Part shown: piece after piece, positions 24,429-33,782 of the stretch | How the letters are laid out: every line of letters begins with the position of its first letter | Position numbering within the stretch: position 1 is the stretch's first letter | Program-made: the position numbers and the translations under genes | Notes under the pieces: generated by a model | Told to the model about the DNA's origin: nothing | The model's database searches: none | What the model saw: the letters and a program-made list of their open reading frames with translations, nothing else | Origin: Nocardia vinacea | Lineage (GTDB): Bacteria; Actinomycetota; Actinomycetes; Mycobacteriales; Mycobacteriaceae | DNA: 64,000 nucleotides | Direction: 5' to 3' | Assembly: GCF_035920345.1 (NCBI RefSeq) | Contig: NZ_CP109149.1 | Location: forward strand, 2,790,001-2,854,000

Positions 24429-25204
24429 TGTCCAGCATGCCAACCATGAGCGCCGCCCCGCCCCGCCCCGGCAGTCAGGTGCTCGGATTCGAATCGACCG
24501 AACTCACCTATCCCAACGGCACGGTCGCGCTCTCGGGTGTCGATCTGACAGTCCGGGCCGGTGAATTCGTCAGCGTCGTCGGGCCCTCTGGATGCGGGAA
24601 GTCGACGCTGCTTCGCATCGCCTCCGGCCTGGAGTCCGCGACCGGGGGTTACACCCAGGTCGGCGCGAATCGGATCGGCTATGTGTTCCAGGACGCCACC
24701 CTGCTGCCATGGCGCTCGGTGCGCGACAATGTTGCGCTACTGGCCGAACTCGATCACATGGCCAAGTCCGAACGCTATCGCCGTGCCGACGATGCCATCG
24801 AGTTGGTCGGTCTCGCGGGGTTCGCCGATCACCTGCCGCGCATGCTCTCCGGTGGTATGCGGATGCGGGTGTCGCTGGCTCGTTCGCTCACCGTCGATCC
24901 CGAGTTGTTCTTATTCGATGAACCTTTCGGCGCACTGGATGAGATCACGCGGCAGCGGCTCGGCGACGAGATCACCGAACTGTTCGACGACCGCCGCTTC
25001 GCTGGCCTGTTCATCACGCATTCGGTGACCGAGGCCGTGTACCTCTCGACCCGCGTCGCGGTGATGTCGGGCAGGCCGGGCCGAATCGTCGAGGAGATCG
25101 ACGTTCCGTTCGACTTCCCGCGCCGACCGGATATCCGCTTCACCCCCGAGTTCACCGCACTCGCGAGCCGAGTCTCGCAGGCGCTGCGAGGAAGTCACGC
25201 ATGA
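24428..25204 (+). CDS. ABC transporter ATP-binding protein, nitrate/sulfonate/pyrimidine type
   Basis: This 258-residue protein has Walker [11 protein letters not shown]-loop region GYVFQDATLLPW, signature LSGGMRMRVSLAR and Walker B LFLFDEPFGALDE, then THSVTEAV. It overlaps the amidohydrolase stop by one base and the permease start by four. It is the intact counterpart of the broken ATPase at 12826-13623 and a paralogue of the one at 32886. Confidence 0.92.
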   Translation: MSSMPTMSAAPPRPGSQVLGFESTELTYPNGTVALSGVDLTVRAGEFVSVVGPSGCGKSTLLRIASGLESATGGYTQVGANRIGYVFQDATLLPWRSVRDNVALLAELDHMAKSERYRRADDAIELVGLAGFADHLPRMLSGGMRMRVSLARSLTVDPELFLFDEPFGALDEITRQRLGDEITELFDDRRFAGLFITHSVTEAVYLSTRVAVMSGRPGRIVEEIDVPFDFPRRPDIRFTPEFTALASRVSQALRGSHA

Positions 25205-26046
25205 GCATCGAAACAGCCACTGCCGCAACGGTATCCGAATCAGTTGTGGCCACCGCTGCGGCGCGCACGTTCAAACTGCGTACGGTCCTTGCTCCGCTCG
25301 CGGTCCTGGCCATGGTGATCGGCGCCTGGTACCTGGTGACCTACACGGTGCTGGCGCCGTCGCGCCGGTTTCTGATGCCGCCGCCGCACAAAGTGGTGAC
25401 CGAGGGACTGCTCGGTCCGGCGGCGCCGAATATGTGGGACGCGTTGCAGCGGACCGCGACCGTGGCGTTCACCGGTCTGGTGATCGCCGTGGCCCTCGGG
25501 ATCGTCTGGGCGGTGCTGATGGCGCAAGCTGGTTGGGCGGAGATTGCTCTGTTTCCGTATGCGGTTGTGCTGCAGTGTATTCCGATCCTGGCATTGGTTC
25601 CGCTGATCGGGTTCTGGTTCGGTTTCGGATTCACCGCGCGGGTGTTCGTCTGCGTGCTGATCGCCCTGTTCCCGGTGGTGTCGAACACCCTGTTCGGGCT
25701 GAAATCGGTGGACAAGGGCCTGCGGGAATTGTTCGCGCTGCGTGCCACTGGCCGGATGACGGTGCTGCGCAAGCTCGAGTTCCCGGCCGCGATGCCCGCC
25801 ATTTTCGCCGGTGTCCGGATCTCGGCCGGGCTCGCGGTGGTCGGCGCGATCGTCGGCGACTTCTTCTTCAAGCAGGGCGATCCCGGCATCGGCATCCTGA
25901 TCGACAACTACCGATCCCGGCTGCAGTCGCCCGAGTTGTTCGCCTCGATCCTGCTGGCCTCCGGCCTCGGCGTCGTAGTTTTCGCGTTCTTCAGCTGGCT
26001 GTCTCGCCGGCTGGTCGGCGCTTGGTACGACTCCGCCCGCAACTGA
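25201..26046 (+). CDS. ABC transporter permease
   Basis: A 281-residue membrane protein with about six hydrophobic segments and the coupling loop ELFALRATGRMTVLRKLEFPAAMPAI. It is paralogous to the permease at 32023-32889 (both have the FPYAVVLQ/YPYAVILQ block followed by IPILALVPL/IPILAVVPL). Together with the ATPase and lipoprotein it imports the substrate of this operon. Confidence 0.92.
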   Translation: MSIETATAATVSESVVATAAARTFKLRTVLAPLAVLAMVIGAWYLVTYTVLAPSRRFLMPPPHKVVTEGLLGPAAPNMWDALQRTATVAFTGLVIAVALGIVWAVLMAQAGWAEIALFPYAVVLQCIPILALVPLIGFWFGFGFTARVFVCVLIALFPVVSNTLFGLKSVDKGLRELFALRATGRMTVLRKLEFPAAMPAIFAGVRISAGLAVVGAIVGDFFFKQGDPGIGILIDNYRSRLQSPELFASILLASGLGVVVFAFFSWLSRRLVGAWYDSARN

Positions 26047-26082
26047 AATCCCACCCTGCCACTGCGCCCCTTTGGGAGAAAC

Positions 26083-27261
26083 ATGAGAACACTTAGTCTG
26101 CCGCGTTCGGCCCGCGTGACCGTATCGGCGACCGTCATCGGCCTCGCCGTACTGACCGGCTGTGCCCAAACTGATAGCCCAACAGCAACTTCCGGTTACA
26201 GCGGCCCGATCGGCGCGATCGACTTGAAGCAGGTCTGCCCGACGAAAATCGTGGTGCAGAGCGATTGGAACCCGGAGGCCGAACATGGCAGCCTCTATCA
26301 ACTACTCGGTCCGAACCCGGCGATCGACGCCGCGGGCAAGAAGGTCACCGGTCCGCTTTTCGCCCACGGCGAGTACACCGGGGTGGACCTGGAGATCCGC
26401 GCCGGTGGCCCCGCGATCGGATTCCAGACCGTGACATCGCAGATGTATCAGGACGACTCGATCATGCTCGGCTTCGTCGACACCGACCAGTCCATCCAGT
26501 CCGCGGCCACCAACCCGACCACGGGCGTCTTCGCACCGCTGGAGATCAACCCGCAGATGATCATGTGGGATCCGGCGACCTATCCGAATGTGCACTCCAT
26601 CAGCGACCTGAAGGCCGCGAAGGCGACCGTGTTGTACTTCCAGGGCGCTGCCTACATGGACTATCTGACCGGTGCCGGCATTCTCGACAAGAGTCAGGTG
26701 GACGGCAGCTACGACGGCACACCGGCCAACTTCGTCGCTGCCGGTGGCGCCAAGGCGCAACAGGGGTTCATCAGCGCCGAACCCTATCTCTACGAACAGA
26801 AGATCCCCCAATGGCACAAGCCGGTGGCCTACCAGCTGCTGCACGACTCCGGATACCCAGAGTACAAGTCCGCGCTCGCGGTCCGGTCCGGCAAGCTGGA
26901 GGCCGATTCGGCGTGCCTGCAACGCCTTGTTCCGGTGATGCAGCAAGCCGAGCTCGACTATTTCGCCGATCCGGCCACGGCCAACGATCTGATCGTGCAG
27001 GCAGTCGACAAGTACGACACCGGCTGGGTATACGACGCGGGCAACGCGGCCTTTGCGACGAAGCGGATGCGCGAGGCCGGTGTGGTCGGCAACGGCGGCA
27101 ATGCCACGGTCGGTGATTTCGACGCCGCGCGAGTTCAGCGGGTCATCGACATCACCCGGCCGATCTACACCGAGCAGAAAGTCTCGGTCCCCCAAGGACT
27201 GACGACCGAACAGATCGCGACGGACCGATTCATCGATCCCAAGATCGGATTCGCGTCGTGA
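26083..27261 (+). CDS. ABC transporter substrate-binding lipoprotein
   Basis: A 392-residue lipoprotein with lipobox LTGC (Cys27). The mature part is a SsuA/ThiY-like binding protein: KIVVQSDWNPEAEHG near the start, then DLEIRAGGPAIGFQTVTSQMYQDD and MIMWDPATYP. Its C-terminus (VGDFDAARVQRVID, FIDPKIG) is the template for the remnant at 12497-12826. The ligand is unknown but probably resembles the substrate of the amidohydrolases beside it. Confidence 0.9.
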   Translation: MRTLSLPRSARVTVSATVIGLAVLTGCAQTDSPTATSGYSGPIGAIDLKQVCPTKIVVQSDWNPEAEHGSLYQLLGPNPAIDAAGKKVTGPLFAHGEYTGVDLEIRAGGPAIGFQTVTSQMYQDDSIMLGFVDTDQSIQSAATNPTTGVFAPLEINPQMIMWDPATYPNVHSISDLKAAKATVLYFQGAAYMDYLTGAGILDKSQVDGSYDGTPANFVAAGGAKAQQGFISAEPYLYEQKIPQWHKPVAYQLLHDSGYPEYKSALAVRSGKLEADSACLQRLVPVMQQAELDYFADPATANDLIVQAVDKYDTGWVYDAGNAAFATKRMREAGVVGNGGNATVGDFDAARVQRVIDITRPIYTEQKVSVPQGLTTEQIATDRFIDPKIGFAS

Positions 27262-28586
27262 CCGCCGCCATGCTCGAGGCCGGTGATCGTCCCGACTTCG
27301 GCCCCGAGCACCTCGACGGTCTGGTCGATGACCTGCTCGCGCTGCTCGGCCCGCGCAGCGTGAGCACCCTCGACCGCGCCCTGGACCGCGCCTCCCGTGA
27401 CGGGTCGGGGATGAGCCCGATCCTCTCGGCCCAGCAACCCCTCGGGCGGCCGGACGCGGTGTGTTATCCGAAGACGGCCCAACAGGTTCCGGCGATTGTG
27501 CGGGCCGCGGTGCGTCGCGGCGTACCGATCACCGCGCGCGGCAAGGGCACCGGCAATTACGGCCAGGTGGTGCCCCGCTTCGGCGGCCTTGTCATGGACA
27601 TGACCTCGCTGGCCGGTATCCGGGACCTCACCGACACCACCATCACCGCGGAGGCGGGCGCCAGGATGATCAACCTGGAGCAGGCCGCGTGGGATGCCGG
27701 ACGGCAGCTCTGGATGTACCCGTCGACCGCGCAATCCACCCTCGGCGGATTTCTGGCCGGTGGATCCGCCGGCACGGGCACCATCGTGCACGGCCGCAAC
27801 CACATGGGTTTCGTGGAATCCGTCGATGTCGTCTACGGCCACGAGGATGCCGAACTTCTGCACCTCGAAGGTGCTGCGGCACAACCGATGGTGCATACCT
27901 ACGGGGTGGCGGGGATCATCGTTTCGGCCACGGTCCGGTTGGAACCACTGCAAGACTGGAAGTGCGTGTACGCCAGCTTCGGGTCCCATCACGAGGCCTT
28001 CCCGGCCGCCATGCGCGCCGCGTCGATCGAACCGAAGCCGCGGCTGTTGTCCGCCGATGGTGCGACGATCGTCGACGCACTGCCGTCGGACCCCGCGTTG
28101 GTGCACGGCAGGGCGAGTGTCCGCGGCATCGTCGACGCCGCGGCGCTCGAGGAGACGGTTGCGGTGCTGGAGGCCGGTGGCGGCCGGATCGAGGCGGTGC
28201 GCGAGGGGCTGGCGCAGACGATGCGGTTGAGCACTCTCTCTTACAACCACCCGACCTGGTGGCTGCAGAAAGCCGTGCCGGACACCTACTTTCACATGGA
28301 ATGCCAAGGCGACGCGCTCGTCACCCGGCTGCGGGAGGTGGAGGACGTCTATGACGGCGGGATGCTGCACTTGGAGGTCGGGCACCAGACCATGTTCGGG
28401 ATGATCAACGGCGTCTACCGCGATTCCGAACAGGTATTCGCGGGGGTGCCCGCGCTGGAGGCGCTCGGCGTCGGTGTGCATTCGCCGCACCAGTCCTATG
28501 TCGATCTCGACGCCGATCGGGTCCGGGCGCTGGCGCGCAGCACCGATCCGAAGGGTCTGCTCAATCCAGGAAGGTGGCAGCGGTGA
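27258..28586 (+). CDS. FAD-binding (PCMH-type) oxidase
   Basis: This 442-residue flavoenzyme has a GlcD/vanillyl-alcohol-oxidase-type FAD domain: PKTAQQVPAIVRAAVRRGVPITARGKGTGNYGQ, VMDMTSLAGI, then the STLGGFLAGGSAGTG loop. The C-terminus ends DPKGLLNPGRW, as expected for this family. It overlaps the binding-protein gene by 4 bases. It probably oxidises an alcohol or amine intermediate in the same pathway. Substrate unknown. Confidence 0.87.
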   Translation: MTAAMLEAGDRPDFGPEHLDGLVDDLLALLGPRSVSTLDRALDRASRDGSGMSPILSAQQPLGRPDAVCYPKTAQQVPAIVRAAVRRGVPITARGKGTGNYGQVVPRFGGLVMDMTSLAGIRDLTDTTITAEAGARMINLEQAAWDAGRQLWMYPSTAQSTLGGFLAGGSAGTGTIVHGRNHMGFVESVDVVYGHEDAELLHLEGAAAQPMVHTYGVAGIIVSATVRLEPLQDWKCVYASFGSHHEAFPAAMRAASIEPKPRLLSADGATIVDALPSDPALVHGRASVRGIVDAAALEETVAVLEAGGGRIEAVREGLAQTMRLSTLSYNHPTWWLQKAVPDTYFHMECQGDALVTRLREVEDVYDGGMLHLEVGHQTMFGMINGVYRDSEQVFAGVPALEALGVGVHSPHQSYVDLDADRVRALARSTDPKGLLNPGRWQR

Positions 28587-29353
28587 CGACATCCACCCGG
28601 CACTTCGCCGATCTGACCACGGCCGAAGTCTCCGAGGCGCTGAGCCGCGACTCCGTGCTCGTGCTGCCCACCGGAGCGATCGAACCGCACGGCCCACATC
28701 TGCCGCTGCGCACCGATCTGGTAATGGCCGAGGCCGTTTCCGGCGCCGCGGTCGATCGCGCCGCCGCCGAGGGCAACGACGTATGGTTGCTGCCCGCATT
28801 GGGCTACACCAAGTCCGACGAGCATGCCAATCTGCCCGGCGCGATGTGGTTGCAGGCGGAGACGATGATGCGCGTCGTGGTCGACCTGGGGCGCAGCATC
28901 GCCGCGACTCCGGCGCGGCGGGTGTTGTTCGTCAACTGTCACGGCGGCAACTCGGCCTTGCTCGAGGTGGCGCTACGTGAATTGCGCCGCCGATTCGACC
29001 TGCAGACCTTCCTCTACGCATCGCCTGCCCGGCCGGGGCCGACCGAGGAGGGTTTCGGCATCCACGCCGGATGGGCCGAGACGTCGATGATGCTGCACCT
29101 GCGCCCCGATCTCGTCGATATGACCAAGGCGAAAGCCGCTGTACCGCACTCGATCGCGGGCCACAAGCACGTCGGATTCGGTAAACCGGTCCGATTCGGT
29201 TGGCTCGCCGACGATTTCGCCGAGTCCGGCGTGATCGGCGATCCGACCGGTGCGGATGCCGCGTTCGGCGCCGAACTATTCGAGGGCACAGTCGATTCCC
29301 TGGTGCAGGCCATCCCGGAGGTCAGCACCTTCGATCCCGGACGCGTCGGATGA
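28583..29353 (+). CDS. Creatininase family amidohydrolase
   Basis: The 256-residue product carries the metal-site pattern of creatininases: TGAIEPHGPHLPLRTD (Glu, His and Asp ligands), NCHGGN and HAGWAETS. Family members hydrolyse cyclic amides (creatinine) or act on formamide intermediates in riboflavin-type pathways. I chose the GTG at 28583, which overlaps the oxidase stop (GTGA) and has AAGG about ten bases upstream. A GTG at 28574 has no room for a ribosome site. Confidence 0.86.
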   Translation: MTTSTRHFADLTTAEVSEALSRDSVLVLPTGAIEPHGPHLPLRTDLVMAEAVSGAAVDRAAAEGNDVWLLPALGYTKSDEHANLPGAMWLQAETMMRVVVDLGRSIAATPARRVLFVNCHGGNSALLEVALRELRRRFDLQTFLYASPARPGPTEEGFGIHAGWAETSMMLHLRPDLVDMTKAKAAVPHSIAGHKHVGFGKPVRFGWLADDFAESGVIGDPTGADAAFGAELFEGTVDSLVQAIPEVSTFDPGRVG

Positions 29354-30738
29354 CCGTACTGACAATCAAGAATGCGACGCTGCTGCCCGTCGGGGGAGAT
29401 CGCGAGTGGTTGCGCGGCTGGATGACCGTCGATGCCGACGGCCGGATATCCGGTGTCGGAGAAGGAGATCCGCCTGCTACGGGTGGTGAGGTCCACGACG
29501 TGGCGGGCGCCATGGTCGGGCCCGGCTTCGTCTCCGCGCACAGCCATATCTACACCGGGGGGATGCGCGGTGTCGCCGCCAACAGCACGCTTTACCCGTG
29601 GGTCACCCGCAACACCGAGATGCTGCTCGCCGCAGGCGCCGAGGACCTGTACTGGCTCACCCTGGCCGGGTCGTTCGACTTTCTCGCCAACGGCATCACC
29701 TCGGCCTACAACTTCACCCAGAGCCGGGTGCTGGCGCTGTTCGACTACACCTCCTCGAGTATGAAAGCGGCCGCTGTTCGGCCGCTCGAGTTTCTCACCC
29801 GCCAGATCGACGCCACCAGCGACGCGGGCATCCGATTCGTCGCCAGCGTCCGGCTCGACGACGAGCAACTGCCCGAAGACGAAGCGCTCGGGGCCTTCGG
29901 TGCGGTGATGGATTACGCGAAAACGACTGTGCCGCCGAATCTTTACCTGGGGGGCTCGGTCTACGGATCCGTACAGTGGTCGACCTCACCTGCCACCGCC
30001 GAGCGTGAACGCACCATGATGGACCGTCACGGCGTCACCAACCAAGCCCATTTCGTCGAAACCGCGGAACAACTCGACATCCAGCAAGCCAAGTTCGACT
30101 GGTACGACGAAGCCGGAGTCCTCGGCCCGGATTTCGCGTTCGGCCACTTCGTCCATCCCACCGACCGAATGATCGACCGCGCGGCTCAGACCGGATGCGC
30201 CATGGTGTGGCAGCCGATGTCCAACGGCCGCCTCGGATCCGGGATCGCCGATATACCAAGGATCTTGGCCACCGGCATGCGTGTGGGGATCGGGCTGGAC
30301 GATCAATCGTGCACCGACTTGTCCGACCCCTTCGAAAACATGCGCACCGGCCTGTACACCCAACGCGCGCTGCACAGCGACGCAGCCGTCCTGACACCGG
30401 CACAGATGCTCCGACTGCACACACTCGGCGCGGCATCGGCCATCGGCGCAGCAGACCGAATCGGCTCGCTGGAGGTCGGAAAATACGCGGACTTCATCAT
30501 CGTCGATCCGTTCGACCCCGACACTGGACCAGTCTGGGATCCGGTCGCCACCTACGTCTTGGCCTGCTCGACACGCAACTTGCGTGCGGTGTACGTCGGC
30601 GGGCACTGCGCATGGGCCGGTAGCCGCTCGACCCATCCGCTCGCCGATCAGGCCACTCGCGAACTGCACCAACGAATGGTCCGAGTAGCGGCGGTCAATG
30701 GCTTTCACCCAGCCCTTCGGTCACAGACCCACCACTAG
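29350..30738 (+). CDS. TrzA/AtzB-like amidohydrolase, second of the ATZ/TRZ group
   Basis: This 462-residue metal hydrolase has SAHSHIYTGG for the first His pair, then QAHFVETAEQ, FGHFVHPT and GIGLDDQSCTD, where the metal Asp lies. The C-terminal beta sandwich holds GKYADFIIVDPFD. Its ATG overlaps the creatininase stop (ATGA). It closes the operon and, with the amidohydrolase at 23169, suggests two successive hydrolytic steps on a heterocycle. Confidence 0.87.
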   Translation: MTVLTIKNATLLPVGGDREWLRGWMTVDADGRISGVGEGDPPATGGEVHDVAGAMVGPGFVSAHSHIYTGGMRGVAANSTLYPWVTRNTEMLLAAGAEDLYWLTLAGSFDFLANGITSAYNFTQSRVLALFDYTSSSMKAAAVRPLEFLTRQIDATSDAGIRFVASVRLDDEQLPEDEALGAFGAVMDYAKTTVPPNLYLGGSVYGSVQWSTSPATAERERTMMDRHGVTNQAHFVETAEQLDIQQAKFDWYDEAGVLGPDFAFGHFVHPTDRMIDRAAQTGCAMVWQPMSNGRLGSGIADIPRILATGMRVGIGLDDQSCTDLSDPFENMRTGLYTQRALHSDAAVLTPAQMLRLHTLGAASAIGAADRIGSLEVGKYADFIIVDPFDPDTGPVWDPVATYVLACSTRNLRAVYVGGHCAWAGSRSTHPLADQATRELHQRMVRVAAVNGFHPALRSQTHH

Positions 30739-30843
30739 CCCGGCATTGGTCACTGCCCACGGCGGCAGGGCGGACCTGATCTCGTCGTTCTCCTGGATCG
30801 TCGCCCACCTCGGGCTCCCCGTACTCGAGGCGACCTGAGCGGA

Positions 30844-31971
30844 CTACTGGGCCCGCAAACCGATTGCGGGGTCGATGAATTGGTTGGTAACCAGGTCCGC
30901 GGCGGTGACGCCGTCGGGAACCTGCTGACTACGACCGCGCAGCGTATCGGTCACGGCGGTGATGACGCGGTCGACCCGGGCGGTGTCGAAATTGCCGAGG
31001 GTGTCATCGGTTCCGTTTCCGACGATCTTCTCCGCGAGCTGAACCTTCACCGAGTTCGCATTGCCTGCGGCGGTGATCGGCGGACCGTCCGGAATGGTCT
31101 GCGCGATGCGCAGCAGTGCCTGATTCGTCGGCTCCGGGTTGGTCACGTAATCGACCTCGGCCTGTTGCAGTTTCGGGACCAGCTTGGTCAGGCACGGACT
31201 CAGTTCGGCGAGTTTGTCACTGCGGACCGACCATTGGTGCGGGTAGATCTCGTAGCCCGCCTTGTGCACGAGCAGGTAGTTCGTCGGCTCGAGCCAGCCC
31301 TTGACATCGTGTTCCCAGCGGTAGGGCTCATTGGAGACATAACCCTGCTGCATCACCTTGCCGCGCTCGGCGACGAACCGGCTCGGCGTCCCGTCGAAGG
31401 ACGCGTCGGCTTGTTCGGGCCGTACGTAGCCCTTGGCGATCAGGTAGTCCATGTAGATCTTGCCCTCGCTGTACACGACGGGCGCCCCGGTCGCGGCCAC
31501 GTCGTTCCAGGACTCGACATGATAGCTCGCGGGATCCCACATCACGATCTGCGGATTGATATCGAGAGATGCGAAAACGCCAGTGACGTTGAACTTTCCG
31601 CGCGCCTGCAGCGCCTCGTCGGTCGGAATCATGCCGAGGGTGATGCTGGCGTCCTGATACATCTGCGCCGGAACCGGCTGCCCACCGAGGAACGGACCGC
31701 CCAGGCGCACTTCGACATTGACGCCGGTGTCGCCGAGTGGGCCGGAGTAGGCGCCCTTCTTGACGTCGACGGTGCCATCGGGTCCGACCAGTTGGAAGGA
31801 AGCGGCACGTTCCGGTGTTGCGTACCAGTCCGTTTGGATCACGACGGTCGAGGGGCAGACGCCCGCGAGTTCGCCCTTGCCGCTCGGCGCGGGCGTCGAG
31901 GTGGCACCGCTACAGGCGGTGAGCAGTGCGGTGCCGGACAGCGCGGCAACGGCGAGGAGGCATTTCTTCAC
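30844..31971 (-). CDS. ABC transporter substrate-binding lipoprotein, second copy
   Basis: A 375-residue lipoprotein with lipobox LTAC (Cys20), paralogous to the one at 26083-27261: both share VVIQTDW/IVVQSDW, a QPVPAQMYQDAS/QTVTSQMYQDDS block and IVMWDPASY/MIMWDPATY. It is the last gene of the importer on this strand and converges with the plus-strand operon. The 105-base gap between them contains only a weak CTGCC-N6-GGCAG hairpin. Confidence 0.9.
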   Translation of the reverse strand: MKKCLLAVAALSGTALLTACSGATSTPAPSGKGELAGVCPSTVVIQTDWYATPERAASFQLVGPDGTVDVKKGAYSGPLGDTGVNVEVRLGGPFLGGQPVPAQMYQDASITLGMIPTDEALQARGKFNVTGVFASLDINPQIVMWDPASYHVESWNDVAATGAPVVYSEGKIYMDYLIAKGYVRPEQADASFDGTPSRFVAERGKVMQQGYVSNEPYRWEHDVKGWLEPTNYLLVHKAGYEIYPHQWSVRSDKLAELSPCLTKLVPKLQQAEVDYVTNPEPTNQALLRIAQTIPDGPPITAAGNANSVKVQLAEKIVGNGTDDTLGNFDTARVDRVITAVTDTLRGRSQQVPDGVTAADLVTNQFIDPAIGLRAQ

Positions 31972-32022
31972 GGGATTTCCTTGGGGTCGAGCGGGTTCGG
32001 AGCAGAGCGATGCGAGTCGGGG

Positions 32023-32889
32023 TTACCTACCGCGACGGACACCATGTGCGCGGTCGACGCGCCCGGCGAGGAAGTCGAAGCACCAGAAGAGGATCAGACC
32101 CACCAGCGAGGACAGCAGTAGCGCCGTGAGCAACTCCTCGGTGGCCAGGCGCTGGCGGTAGACATCGATCATGCGGCCGATGCCCGGCTGGCCCTGACGA
32201 AAGAAGAAGTCGGCGACGATCGAGCCGATCACCGCCATCCCACCGGAGATCTTGAACCCGGAGATCATGGCCGGAAGCGCTGCGGGCAGTTGCAGTTTCA
32301 GCAGGCGCTGCCAGCGATTGGCGCCGTGCAGGGTGAACAGATCGTGTTCGGCCACGGCCACCGATTTGAGGCCGAACAGCGTGTTGGTGATGATCGGGAA
32401 CAACGCCACCATCACGCATACGATCACGCGACTGCCGAACTCGTAGCCGAACCAGAAACCGAACAGCGGCACCACCGCGAGGATCGGAATGGTCTGCAGG
32501 ATCACCGCATACGGATACAGCGAATACTCGGCCCACCGCGCCTGACTCATGAGCACCGCGAACCCCACTCCGAGCACGATGGCGATGCCGAGCCCGACCA
32601 GCGCCACCTGCACCGTCGACCACAGCGCGGTCAGAATCTCGGTGCGCGCCACCGAATCCAGCAGACCGTGCGAGACGACGGCCTCGGGTGCGGGCAGCAG
32701 GAATCGCGACTCTTCGGCCAGCAGAAAGTGACTCGCGATCGACCACAGCGCGATGACCATGACGAAAACGACGACCGGTGCGATGATGCGAATCGGTGCG
32801 ATCGGCATGTGCCAGTACCGTTTCCGAGTGGCCGATTCGATCTGACTCGCGGTCGCCTCTGCGACCGGACCCGCAGTGGCGGCGGTCAT
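32023..32889 (-). CDS. ABC transporter permease, second copy
   Basis: The product is 288 residues from the ATG at 32889, which overlaps the ATPase stop by 4 bases (ATGA). The frame is open further upstream only because it runs inside the ATPase gene. It has six or so membrane segments and the coupling loop DLFTLHGANRWQRLLKLQLPAALPAM. It pairs with the lipoprotein and ATPase on either side. Confidence 0.91.
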   Translation of the reverse strand: MTAATAGPVAEATASQIESATRKRYWHMPIAPIRIIAPVVVFVMVIALWSIASHFLLAEESRFLLPAPEAVVSHGLLDSVARTEILTALWSTVQVALVGLGIAIVLGVGFAVLMSQARWAEYSLYPYAVILQTIPILAVVPLFGFWFGYEFGSRVIVCVMVALFPIITNTLFGLKSVAVAEHDLFTLHGANRWQRLLKLQLPAALPAMISGFKISGGMAVIGSIVADFFFRQGQPGIGRMIDVYRQRLATEELLTALLLSSLVGLILFWCFDFLAGRVDRAHGVRRGR

Positions 32890-33713
32890 GCGGCAACCGC
32901 CTGTCCGGAGCCGCGCAGCGCGGCGGACACATCGGCGGCGATATCGGCGAACTCGGCCGTATACCGCAGCTCCGGTGCGCGTGGAAAGCCCAGTGGTACC
33001 GGAATATCGGCGCACACCCGGCCCGGCTGCCCGGTCAGCACGACGATCCGGGTGGACATGAAGACCGCCTCGGCTACCGAATGGGTGACGAACACGCCGG
33101 CGAAACCATCACGGCGGAACAGCGTCCCGACCTCCTCGTTGAGCCGCTGGCGGGTGATCTCGTCCAGCGCGCCGAAGGGTTCGTCGAACAGGAACAGTTC
33201 GGGCCGCACGGTGAGGGCGCGCGCGATGGAGGCGCGCATCCGCATACCGCCGGAAAGCTGTGCGGGCTTGTGCTTCTCGAACCCGGCGAGACCGACCCGC
33301 TCGATGGCGTCGCGGGCGGCAGCCCGCCGGGTCGCCTTGTCCACGCCCGCGAGTTCGGCGGGCAGTTCGACATTGCGCAGTACACTGCGCCACGGCAGCA
33401 GGGTCGACTCCTGGAATACATAGCCGAGCTGGGCCGTCGCGACGTCGACAGTGCCCGCGGTGGCCCGCTCGAAACCGGCGGCCAGCCGCAGCAGTGTGGA
33501 CTTACCGCAGCCGGACGGGCCGACCAGTGACACGAATTCACCACCGCGAATAGCGATGTCGATGTCGGCGAGCGCCTGGGTGCCGTTCTCGAAGGTCAGG
33601 GATACGCCGCGAAACGCAAGGGCCGGTGCGGCATCCGCGGGACTGCGGTCGGCAGCGGTCGTATACGCAGATGCACCCTGCGTCGTCGACGCTGGAGAAG
33701 CGGTTGTGCTCAT
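32886..33713 (-). CDS. ABC transporter ATP-binding protein, second copy
   Basis: The 275-residue product has Walker [21 protein letters not shown], signature LSGGMRMRASIAR, Walker B LFLFDEPFGALDE and THSVAEAVF. The low-complexity N-terminal 30 residues (Ser/Thr/Ala-rich) are not found in the other copies. A TCGTATACAA site lies 58 bases upstream, in the gap after the amidohydrolase gene, so this importer probably has its own regulated promoter. Confidence 0.92.
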   Translation of the reverse strand: MSTTASPASTTQGASAYTTAADRSPADAAPALAFRGVSLTFENGTQALADIDIAIRGGEFVSLVGPSGCGKSTLLRLAAGFERATAGTVDVATAQLGYVFQESTLLPWRSVLRNVELPAELAGVDKATRRAAARDAIERVGLAGFEKHKPAQLSGGMRMRASIARALTVRPELFLFDEPFGALDEITRQRLNEEVGTLFRRDGFAGVFVTHSVAEAVFMSTRIVVLTGQPGRVCADIPVPLGFPRAPELRYTAEFADIAADVSAALRGSGQAVAA

Positions 33714-33771
33714 GAACTAGTTCTATCGGCAGGTGATTGCCGAACGCGGTCGGCGCGATTACGCGCCTGTT

Positions 33772-33781
33772 TCGTATACAA
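33772..33781. promoter_or_regulatory. TCGTATACAA site 1, before the second importer
   Basis: The ten-base element TCGTATACAA occurs three times between genes (here, 36916 and 37757). The core GTATAC is self-complementary and fits the TNGT-N2-ACNA shape bound by FCD-type GntR regulators. This copy precedes the ATPase/permease/lipoprotein genes. Confidence 0.55.
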
Positions 33782-33782
33782 T

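Noticed and set aside
30739..30843. Bidirectional terminator between the convergent importer operons
   Set aside because: Only a weak 5-bp stem (CTGCC/GGCAG) without a T-run. Not strong enough to annotate.
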